From the NCBI GenBank assembly GCA_046297495.1, contig JBKBIP010000004.1, positions 1-64,000 of the forward strand: DNA of 64,000 nucleotides, read 5' to 3'. Made by a program: the position numbers and the translations under genes. This document shows positions 44,051 to 52,765 of the stretch, piece by piece. The DNA comes from JBKBIP01 sp046297495 (lineage in GTDB: Bacteria; Planctomycetota; Planctomycetia; Gemmatales; Gemmataceae). Below the pieces are notes generated by a model. The model searched no databases, had not been told where the DNA came from, and saw only the letters and a program-made list of their open reading frames with translations. How positions within the stretch are numbered: position 1 is the stretch's first letter; each line of letters starts with the position of its first letter.

Positions 44051-47000
44051 TCAAGAGACGGGTTCCGCCACGCCAACTTCCTCGACGTGGTGCTGGTGTT
44101 CGTTCAAGGCGGCGATCAAGAGTGGCACCGTCTCGAATAGGTCGCCAACCACCGGATACACGCGCGGTTGAGGTTGTCGCTGATTCCAGGTCATGATGGG
44201 AGCTTCTGGATCACGGTTGAACGCGAAGATCGTGGTACGAGGTCCGATGTAGTTGAGGTGCTGCGGCGCGCCGCTAATCCCCAAGGCGATCAGGATACGC
44301 GGTTGAACGCTAACGCCTGACTGCCCAATTTGCCGATCCGCGGGCAGCAGGTGTAGCTCCTCCGTCACTTTACGAGAACCGCCGATCAGCAGATCACGTA
44401 CTCCAAGTTGCCGCAAGGCACGCTCCAGCGGCTCGACGACTTGCTCATAACCATCCCGATTGCCGACGCCAAAACCCACATCAATGATGAACTCCGCATC
44501 CGCCAATCGTGGGACATTCCTTGTCTCCCTAGCGTCCTGAAGGAGGTGTTGGACATCGATTCGGCCCAAGAAGCGTTCCAAAGGCGGCTGCCAGTGGTAA
44601 ACAAGGTTGCTCAATGCGGGTCGAGATGAGGAAGGTGTCCCGGCGTCGGCATCGGCAGTCAAGGACAACCAACAGGGAACCGGCAGAGGTTTTGTCAAGG
44701 TCTGCTGGACACGAACAGCACCACGCGCGCGGGTCGTTTCCAATCGAAGATGATCCTCGTGCCTTTCGAGGTGACGGACACGCAAGATCACGGCACCCTG
44801 GCTGAGGATGGAGCGGCTGGCTTGGGCGGCGAAAACCGCCTCTGTCCAGGGTTCACCCACGGCATGGCGAACATCCAAGGAACCAATCCGCCAACATTCG
44901 GTGAGCAACCGACTCTTGAGGTCTTCGTGGAAATTATCGGCAGCGACATCTCCGGGAGTAACGAGAACCACCGAACATGACGACAAAGATCGCACCTGGG
45001 CCACGGCTCGACGCTGAACACTGTCTTGAGGCAGCGTGAGTACCAAGGTAGTCACGGGGAGATGGACCAGTTCCGCCAAACAATGGGCGGACCGCAGACA
45101 CGCCGGAGCCGTGGCGGACAGCCGACCTTGTCCATCAGTCGCTAGGAAAGCTACAACGCAAGGGCGTGGTAACACCGGTCCGCCAAGTTTTTCAATGGTC
45201 CCCGTATAGATGTTGCTCGTCTCCACCACGGGAGTGGCATGCCCCAAATAACTCCAAATCTGATGAGCCGCTTCGGCAGGCGTTAGCACGCGGCAGGTCG
45301 AATCCGCGTCCCCCACGGGAATCGTGGCGGCGGCTGGCAGTAAGGTAAGCGCGCGCGCTGCCAGTTGTTTCGGCCAGCGGTGGCGTTCCACCGTTCGGGA
45401 CAGAGCAGTAAGATAATCCGTGGTAGTGAACGAACGGAGAGGAGCCTCGGTTTCAATACCCAGCGCCGCCGGCAAGCGATGACCAAGGCGTCGATGATTC
45501 AAACCGTGCAACCATACTTCCGATGTGTCCTGTTCCACTCGAACCGTCATATCGGATGTTTGCCCTAGATACGGAACACCCAACGACTCCGCCAACAGAT
45601 GTAATGTTACGCCTTCCTCATTACTGCTAGAATCCACCCCGCCCAGAATCAAATCGAACGTCGGTTCGGATTTGAGGAGAGCGGACAGCACCGCGGTGCT
45701 TTGATCCGGCGTATGAATATCCTGCTTGGAGACAACCATGCGGACCCGATCCACCCTGAGACTAAGCAGCTCGCGCAATGGTCGTGCCGCGGCGCGTGGT
45801 CCCACGGCAACTACTTGGATGCTAACAGGTTGATGAGCCTGATCGCGTAATCGCAAGGCGATTTCCAGCGCGGATCGGTCGGCGTCCCGCAGACGCCAAT
45901 ACGCTTCCCGCCACTGCCCCGCCACGATATGAGGCTGGGGAGTAGAAACTGGTTGCGGTTCCACCACCACCAACAAGGACAAGGGACGGGTGACCTGATG
46001 GGCAGTACCTCGTTCCTCCGCCAACTGAGTCGGCAAGCCACGGCTCAAGAGTAACGTTGCCGCACGGATGACTGGGGTATAGTGACCACGACTCAAATAC
46101 GCGATTTCACGATCGAACCATTGGAAACGTAGCCGCGTTTCCGCGGCGCAATGGCGGAATGAGGCGGCGGCGAGAATCAAGTTGGGCGCGATGGCAGTCA
46201 CGGCGTCCCCTTCTTCGGGCGGCTGTTCAGATTGCCAGATGGAGTATTGCTGCAACCAGCTCAGACGTCCCAAGGTACTATCCGCTGCCTTGAGCCAAGC
46301 CGCGGATTCGGCTAACCAGAAGCAGGTTGCTTGCAAGTTGGGATTTTGCCAAACCTCCGCGCCGAAATGGGCCAATGCGTCATCCACTCGCTGCCGCAAG
46401 GCAGCCTTCAGTTCTTCCAGCTCTTGTGCTTCACGACTGACGTGGCGCGGCGCGAATAGGGGACGGCTTTTACTCCAGCGTCCCGCCAAATCGGTAGCGA
46501 GTTCCCGCAGTATCAAGAACCGTTGGATTTCATTGGTACCCTCGTAAATCGTGATCACGCGCGCGTCCCGCTTTCTTTTTTCCACCAGATGCAGTTGGGT
46601 TTGTCCAGCGGGACCGTGTATTTCCTCGGCCAAGTCGATGACTTGGAGCAATATCTCACTCACCAGCATCTTGGCAATGGCCGATTCCAACCGAATCGAG
46701 CGGCATTGTGGATGTTCGAATCGGCCCACGACTTCAAATGCGAGCGCCTCGGCGATGAAACGTAGCTCCGCCATGTGTCGCAACCGCCAATCCACCCAAT
46801 CTGGGATTTCACCGTGGGTCTCCAGCGCGTAGTGCCGGCTACTCTCGATGAGGCCCTCCAGTTGCGCCATGGCGGTCATGGCCAAACCCGCTCTCCCCAC
46901 GTTCAATGTTTCCAAGGCGTTTACCTGTCCCCGTCCTTCCAGGCCAATCACATTTTCGCGGGGGACGCGGACCGCCTGCAACGACAGCTCATTCGTAGGA

Positions 47001-50000
47001 GAACCACATTGACCTAACTTCTCCTCATCCTTGCCCACCACCAATCCTTCAGCGTGCCGATCTACGATAAAGCCCGTGACTCCTTCCGCCGTCTTGGCGT
47101 ACAGACACATGATGCCGGCCATGCGTCCGTTGGTAATCCACATCTTCGCGCCGTTCAGTTCCCAATAGTCGTACCATAGCTGACCATCGCGGAAACGCAA
47201 TTGAGCGATGTCGTGGAAATACACTTTAACGGGTACTGATTTGGCATGGGAATGACCGGCCTTCGAATCATCATTCGCTGTGCTCTCATATTGAATCAGA
47301 AAGTAACGCAATTTATCGGGAGCATCGGTTTCGTAGTCATATTCATCCAAGCAAATAGGAGCAGGATCAGCATGGTCAGACCAACGGTAGTAGGCTCGGT
47401 AGGTACGTCGTGGGATTACGCCTGGTTCTTCCGCCTCGGAGCGAAACTCCAGCTGGCGGGCGTCAATCAGATAACGGTGTTGCTTGCCACCAACGGGGAG
47501 GAAGCGGTAACGTCCCTGTTCGACAGGTTCCACGGGTACCGAGTGCAATCGCGCGCGGGTGACGATACGGGCTGTGTCGGAACCGGCGGACGGCTCCGTC
47601 AAGGCGAACGCCGAGATATGGCCACTGGCTACCCAACGCAGGAATAGGTCGTAGGCGCCGCGTCGCCGGGCCAATTCCTCATGATACTCTTCCGCCTTGC
47701 CGCAGAGGTCACGCCATTCAAGGCTTGCTGCTATCAATAGTTGACGGATGTTCGCCTCATCGAAATGACGACAAGCGGCACGCACGGCTTGCCAGGTGGT
47801 TATGAAGCGATGTCCCAAGCCACGCAGGGCCGCGCGCGAGAAAAAGGACTCGTCCAGCTGCTTGTGTAAATCCTCTACCTGGGTCGTGATGGGGGACATG
47901 GATAGGGATTCGGAGGTAGCGATCCCCACCAACTTTTCTAGGTGAGTTTGAATGGTGTTATGGAGATTCGTGTCTCCCACGAATGGCCCAACCTCTTTCT
48001 GTGCTTTGGGCAGGTCCTTGTCGCGCGCTAACAAGACGGGGGTAGTCCCAATGCTGGTATTCACCTGGATCGTGAGCGACATGGCCACATCCGCGGTATT
48101 CTGAGCGATTCCAGTCAAGAGATAGTATTCGATCTTAGGACGTCCCTCGCCTCCCAGCTCTTGCGGAATGATCCAGCGCATTAAACCGTGACGCCGGCAA
48201 AAATCCAGGTCCGCCGCATCTGGTCGATGCTTGTTCTCGATGTATCGTTCAAAGCAAACTCCTTCCCGTTCATGACCGAACTGCTCAACGAACAAGTCGC
48301 GCAAAGACTGCGAACGGCTTGCCAAGGTCGTGTCGGTGACGATTAATTCGGGAATTAAACGGGGACGGCGCAGATCAACCGGAATGAATAAATAGTCACC
48401 GGAATCATAGGGGGCTTGGGCGGCGAGGTAATCCGTGTAGTTCCGCAGACAGGCCCCCAACCCGGGTTCAGCCAAGGGTAATTCCGAAGCGTTGGTACCG
48501 CGCAAACATTCTTGAACCAGCATATCGAATTGATCCAGCGCGGCTGTCGCCAGACGCAGCCAGACACGTAACAAGGCATGATCGGTTTCCGTGGCGAAAC
48601 CATTCTCGAATCGAGCGTGGACGCGCAGCAACATGGCCTTACTTGCCACCAGGAAAGCGTCTTGACGTCCTAGTCCTTCTAGTAGCGTGACGAACCGAGA
48701 ATTCAAGAGCGGACCAACAGCGTCGGCTCCATTGGTGAGCTGCGTGGCATGCCACTTGTCGAGTTTATTGACTAAGGAACGCAAGCGTGACCGTTGCACG
48801 CGCACTTCATCCCATTCGATTTGCAATGCCTTGCGCTGAGCGACTTGGTCAAATTGTTCATCTTCACCAGGTAACACCGTGAACCGGGCTTCATTGGATT
48901 TCTTGCCGCGCAGTAACTCATCACCGTGATGGCGATACACATCCGTGTTGAGGGGTCCCAAAAATCTCCAGGCAGAGGCGTCCCGATAAAACTTGGCGAG
49001 AATGTCATCCTCGGAGTACCCGGTCCCGCCGAATATCTGACCGGCATGGTAGGTAATGCTACCCGGAGCACCGGCGAGTAACTCCGCCACTAACGCCTTG
49101 AGCAAGGATAACCGTTGCACGGATGCTGCCGAGAAATCCAATGGTGACAAGCAATAGCATATTGTCTCCAACAAACGATGCCCAGCCGCCATTTCGGCGA
49201 GCATTTGCTTAACGGCGCCAAATTTGCCAATGGTATCGCGCGCCTGCTCATCTTGAAACAATCCGGGAAACTGTACTCGGGTCGAAGCATGATCGATGGC
49301 CCTGCGACACAGTTGGTCGGTCATCCCCAAGGCAATGGCAATTAAGTCAGCGGAGGAGAGCACCGCCCAAGCGCGCAAAATGCGGTCTCGATCCACGGCC
49401 GCACTGGCGGGCAATCTCATGCCGTCGAGACACAGGCGTACCCAGCCACCCCCTTTCAGTCCCAACGTAGTCACTGGCTCCATTCGCAGTCCGGCTGGAG
49501 CTTGAGAAGACAAGTCGATAACAATCAAGTGGCTGCCAACCAGCAAAAGTAGAGAGCTGATTCCCTGTATAGGTAAATACGTTTGCTCGCTATCCCAGCT
49601 ACCATCGGCATTTTCCTTGCCATTAATGGCGACGAAGCCTGCCCATTCATCCCCCCGCGTCCAGCGCTGAGACGATTCGGCCAAGATCATGGAAGGGGTC
49701 GCCAATTTAGCCAGGTCGCGCGCCCACAAATGCCGAGCGACCCGATAAGCCAATGATGGATCACGGCGTCCCAAGTCCGCCAATAATCCCTTGCGGAGGA
49801 CTGGATGTAAAGTTCTCGCCAGGTCATGGACAACAAGCGCGGGGACTTGAGAAAGCACGTCGCGCAGCACGGCATCTTGCGTGGCTGACAACGGTTGGTT
49901 CTTGTCCAAGTCACGCCAACAGGAGGTGGCGAAAACTTCATCGAGCCGCTGAGACCAATTATCCAGCAACTCAACGGCATCTCTTGGAGCATCTTCCAGG

Positions 50001-52708
50001 TTAAGCCAGAGACGTTTACCAACCGGAGGCGATGGTAACTCTGGTAGATGCGGTGACAGCACGTTCAGCAAGCCGCGCAAACCAGCGACATAATGGAAAC
50101 GCAAAAGCCGCCCATCCGCGGCCGCCCAAGCCAGACGCTGGATACTTACGCGACGGGTTCGCTGTTCCGCGCGGTTAGCCAAGTGTGTTGCCAGGTCGAG
50201 TAAATGTTGGTACACAGCTACCACACTGGGGTACACACTATCCTCCAGCACACTACTTTTCAGAATCTCCACGAGGTGACTCGCCAATTGCTGCGCATAA
50301 CGTGCCAGTATTTCGAGATACTCACGACGATCCCGATCCACGGTGCGCGGCTCCTCGTCCAGTGCCGCGTCGAATTCAATAAGCTTTTGTTCCACTTGGT
50401 CCAGAAGGCGCGTTAGCTCGCTTACTTCGGATGCTGCTTCTTGATGCAAGGGACCGGGAAGATCGCCACGAAGTTGTTCGCTTAGGACATCGAAGAAAGC
50501 ATCCCAACTTTGGATGGTACGCGGCAATGTCGGCGGATGAGTCCCCGCCAGTTGCGTTGCCGCCAGTAACCGTTGTAGGGCCGGTGAATGCGCCACGTAG
50601 CGAAAACGATGGCGGCCGTCGCGGGCCCAATCCACAATATCGCTGACGCGCCAACAGCTCTCACACTTGATGCAGTTCTCGTAATTCACCACCACTTGAA
50701 GCTGCCCTTGTGGACCAGGACGGGCATCGTACACATGAGCCGGACAAACATGCCACAGATGATCGCGCAGCACTTCTTGGCGGTGGGCCAAGGACCACGG
50801 CCAGAATACATGGACGTGAGATTGCCGGACGCTTTGGTAATCTAGTTTCCCCAACTTGTCTTCCCAAGCCTGCCTTGCCGGTGTGACATGCGAAGACATA
50901 TCCAAGGCCCGTTGCACGATTTGGACGTATAAGGGATAGATTCCTTTGCCTTCTTCAAAGTGGGGACGCCGGAACTGGGTGCGTAGCCAATCCCAGCCAG
51001 CCATGACGGCCCCACATCCCGCCGCGATTAGTGCCAGTCCCCCCACGCCAATCACATCGAATATATTCAATTGTCGTAGAAACAGACGGGAAATACCATG
51101 TAATTTGACGACGAGGGGTTCTTTATTGTTGTGATAGATTCTTCTTGCCGCGACTGCCAGGACGGGATTAACGCGCCGGAACCAACGCCGTACCAAGGTA
51201 GGGACGGAGGCGCGCTGGCTTTTTGGAGTCTCATCCATCGTGACGTAATGTAAACGTACTTCTCCCGCTGGAGGTAAATGAGGACGGGGGCTGTGGAACA
51301 GATCACGCAATCCATTTACGACGCCATCTAAGATAAGTTGTCCATAAGAGGGTTGCCCGGTGATACGGGACATATCGAGGGCACGCGTGAACATGCGTAG
51401 CTCAGCGCGCCACGAAGCCCAATGACGTGGCCCGGCCAAATGTCCAATCATGCGCAGCCAGCGGAACCATTTACCGAAGAACCAATGGTCCGGGCGTGTC
51501 CAGATATACGCTGTTCCCAGAACCAGATCGACTTGGCGGTCGAAGAACACGCGCGTTTTTTTGACATAGCCTGGCCAATTGCGCAGGTACTCCACGTCTT
51601 GCCAGTAATGGCTCTGTTGCAAAGGCAGCAGGTAGTGGCGCTCCAAGGCCTCACGGGTGAAGGTACTTTTCTCCTCTCGTATCCGGGTAGCGGCTTGGGC
51701 GAATAGCAAGCCCATGTAGGTGGCTGGCCCGGTGAAGTTGGGGTAGGGAAAATCCACGCCGATACCGCTGGCGGCGCCGCCGATGGCCAAGCCGTCGTCG
51801 ATGAGTCGGGGGACGTCCTTGATGCCGCCGCCCCGAATGAGCTTGGCTCCAAAGGCGCCGCGCTGCCCCTGTCGCAACCAAGGGCGCAAGACCGGGAGCT
51901 GCTCGAACCATTCCATCAGCAAATTGGGATCGCCGCCAAAATGCTCATTGAGATGACTAGCCGGAAGCACTAAACCAATCGAGAGACTGGTACGGTTGGT
52001 GTAGAGAAAACCACCCATGTTGAGATGCACCGGACGGCCACGCAAGGTGCCGTTGCGCAACACCATCTCATACGCGACTCCTTCCTCCGCCCCCACGCCA
52101 AACATCTCCTCGATGGCACCAGCGGGCAACTCGATGATTTGCTTAATCCCTTGCAAGAACTTAGGGGCCTCACGCTGGTCGGTGTGGCGTTCGTACCCTT
52201 CGCGGGTGACCAGCTGCGAGGCGTCCCCCTCGGCCAGGTAAACTAGGTCGGCGTACAACGGCCCACGTTGGGTACAGACACCAATGACCCGATTCTTATC
52301 ACGAATAAGGCTTTCGGCAGTGGTGGCGGTGAGTAAGGCGACACCGAGGCGCAAAGCCACCTGGGCCAAGTGATGATCGAAGATGGGCCGCAAGACGGTG
52401 TAGCAGTGTGAAAAAGCCTTGGGATCACGATAGGTCATGCCGAACATACCGGCGCCATCGCTGAGGAAGAACCCACGTTCGACAAGCCGGCGTTCCCAAG
52501 CCAGAGCCTCGATTCCTTTCGGTCCCAAGATGGCGGGATGGGCCAGATTCTCACAGAAATAGACGCACCCGGACCAGTTTTCCGCGCCGGGGTACTCTCC
52601 GCCCTCCACCACCGCCACCGTGAAGCCTGCTCGCGCCAGTCCAATCGCTGCCGTCAGACCCGCCGCTCCCGCGCCAACCACTACCACGTCGAAATTGCTG
52701 CTAACCAT
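44051..52708 (-). CDS. Giant fusion: ETF-quinone oxidoreductase / acyl-CoA dehydrogenases / EtfB / EtfA
   Basis: A 2885-residue uninterrupted protein. ATG 52708 follows AAGGAG eight bases upstream. Residues about 1-700 are an ETF-QO/FixC-type flavoprotein: VVVGAGAAGLTAA at the start, a hydrophobic helix near 550-575, and all four 4Fe-4S ligands (Cys655 in CPAHVY; Cys679, 682, 685 in NCIKCESCW). Residues about 960-1270 form a degenerate acyl-CoA dehydrogenase fold (IFGGTGYSEDD, FYRDASAW) lacking the catalytic Glu. Residues about 1490-2080 are a canonical acyl-CoA dehydrogenase (FALTEPSAGSD near 1703; catalytic Glu2056 in IYEGTNEIQRF) with two large insertions. Residues about 2235-2450 resemble EtfB (LILGGVDSSSNEEG). 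Residues about 2495-2870 are EtfA with its FAD site (GSRKV, RQIGQSG, LGISGAPQH, NRDPEAPI, VGDLFE). One chain would pass electrons from acyl-CoA through ETF to quinone. It sits at the end of a beta-oxidation operon. Confidence 0.93.
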   Translation of the reverse strand: MVSSNFDVVVVGAGAAGLTAAIGLARAGFTVAVVEGGEYPGAENWSGCVYFCENLAHPAILGPKGIEALAWERRLVERGFFLSDGAGMFGMTYRDPKAFSHCYTVLRPIFDHHLAQVALRLGVALLTATTAESLIRDKNRVIGVCTQRGPLYADLVYLAEGDASQLVTREGYERHTDQREAPKFLQGIKQIIELPAGAIEEMFGVGAEEGVAYEMVLRNGTLRGRPVHLNMGGFLYTNRTSLSIGLVLPASHLNEHFGGDPNLLMEWFEQLPVLRPWLRQGQRGAFGAKLIRGGGIKDVPRLIDDGLAIGGAASGIGVDFPYPNFTGPATYMGLLFAQAATRIREEKSTFTREALERHYLLPLQQSHYWQDVEYLRNWPGYVKKTRVFFDRQVDLVLGTAYIWTRPDHWFFGKWFRWLRMIGHLAGPRHWASWRAELRMFTRALDMSRITGQPSYGQLILDGVVNGLRDLFHSPRPHLPPAGEVRLHYVTMDETPKSQRASVPTLVRRWFRRVNPVLAVAARRIYHNNKEPLVVKLHGISRLFLRQLNIFDVIGVGGLALIAAGCGAVMAGWDWLRTQFRRPHFEEGKGIYPLYVQIVQRALDMSSHVTPARQAWEDKLGKLDYQSVRQSHVHVFWPWSLAHRQEVLRDHLWHVCPAHVYDARPGPQGQLQVVVNYENCIKCESCWRVSDIVDWARDGRHRFRYVAHSPALQRLLAATQLAGTHPPTLPRTIQSWDAFFDVLSEQLRGDLPGPLHQEAASEVSELTRLLDQVEQKLIEFDAALDEEPRTVDRDRREYLEILARYAQQLASHLVEILKSSVLEDSVYPSVVAVYQHLLDLATHLANRAEQRTRRVSIQRLAWAAADGRLLRFHYVAGLRGLLNVLSPHLPELPSPPVGKRLWLNLEDAPRDAVELLDNWSQRLDEVFATSCWRDLDKNQPLSATQDAVLRDVLSQVPALVVHDLARTLHPVLRKGLLADLGRRDPSLAYRVARHLWARDLAKLATPSMILAESSQRWTRGDEWAGFVAINGKENADGSWDSEQTYLPIQGISSLLLLVGSHLIVIDLSSQAPAGLRMEPVTTLGLKGGGWVRLCLDGMRLPASAAVDRDRILRAWAVLSSADLIAIALGMTDQLCRRAIDHASTRVQFPGLFQDEQARDTIGKFGAVKQMLAEMAAGHRLLETICYCLSPLDFSAASVQRLSLLKALVAELLAGAPGSITYHAGQIFGGTGYSEDDILAKFYRDASAWRFLGPLNTDVYRHHGDELLRGKKSNEARFTVLPGEDEQFDQVAQRKALQIEWDEVRVQRSRLRSLVNKLDKWHATQLTNGADAVGPLLNSRFVTLLEGLGRQDAFLVASKAMLLRVHARFENGFATETDHALLRVWLRLATAALDQFDMLVQECLRGTNASELPLAEPGLGACLRNYTDYLAAQAPYDSGDYLFIPVDLRRPRLIPELIVTDTTLASRSQSLRDLFVEQFGHEREGVCFERYIENKHRPDAADLDFCRRHGLMRWIIPQELGGEGRPKIEYYLLTGIAQNTADVAMSLTIQVNTSIGTTPVLLARDKDLPKAQKEVGPFVGDTNLHNTIQTHLEKLVGIATSESLSMSPITTQVEDLHKQLDESFFSRAALRGLGHRFITTWQAVRAACRHFDEANIRQLLIAASLEWRDLCGKAEEYHEELARRRGAYDLFLRWVASGHISAFALTEPSAGSDTARIVTRARLHSVPVEPVEQGRYRFLPVGGKQHRYLIDARQLEFRSEAEEPGVIPRRTYRAYYRWSDHADPAPICLDEYDYETDAPDKLRYFLIQYESTANDDSKAGHSHAKSVPVKVYFHDIAQLRFRDGQLWYDYWELNGAKMWITNGRMAGIMCLYAKTAEGVTGFIVDRHAEGLVVGKDEEKLGQCGSPTNELSLQAVRVPRENVIGLEGRGQVNALETLNVGRAGLAMTAMAQLEGLIESSRHYALETHGEIPDWVDWRLRHMAELRFIAEALAFEVVGRFEHPQCRSIRLESAIAKMLVSEILLQVIDLAEEIHGPAGQTQLHLVEKRKRDARVITIYEGTNEIQRFLILRELATDLAGRWSKSRPLFAPRHVSREAQELEELKAALRQRVDDALAHFGAEVWQNPNLQATCFWLAESAAWLKAADSTLGRLSWLQQYSIWQSEQPPEEGDAVTAIAPNLILAAASFRHCAAETRLRFQWFDREIAYLSRGHYTPVIRAATLLLSRGLPTQLAEERGTAHQVTRPLSLLVVVEPQPVSTPQPHIVAGQWREAYWRLRDADRSALEIALRLRDQAHQPVSIQVVAVGPRAAARPLRELLSLRVDRVRMVVSKQDIHTPDQSTAVLSALLKSEPTFDLILGGVDSSSNEEGVTLHLLAESLGVPYLGQTSDMTVRVEQDTSEVWLHGLNHRRLGHRLPAALGIETEAPLRSFTTTDYLTALSRTVERHRWPKQLAARALTLLPAAATIPVGDADSTCRVLTPAEAAHQIWSYLGHATPVVETSNIYTGTIEKLGGPVLPRPCVVAFLATDGQGRLSATAPACLRSAHCLAELVHLPVTTLVLTLPQDSVQRRAVAQVRSLSSCSVVLVTPGDVAADNFHEDLKSRLLTECWRIGSLDVRHAVGEPWTEAVFAAQASRSILSQGAVILRVRHLERHEDHLRLETTRARGAVRVQQTLTKPLPVPCWLSLTADADAGTPSSSRPALSNLVYHWQPPLERFLGRIDVQHLLQDARETRNVPRLADAEFIIDVGFGVGNRDGYEQVVEPLERALRQLGVRDLLIGGSRKVTEELHLLPADRQIGQSGVSVQPRILIALGISGAPQHLNYIGPRTTIFAFNRDPEAPIMTWNQRQPQPRVYPVVGDLFETVPLLIAALNEHQHHVEEVGVAEPVS

Positions 52709-52765
52709 TAGCCATTCTCCTTGGCGTCCCTGAAACAATGTCTCCGCGTCATCAGTTGATAGTCA

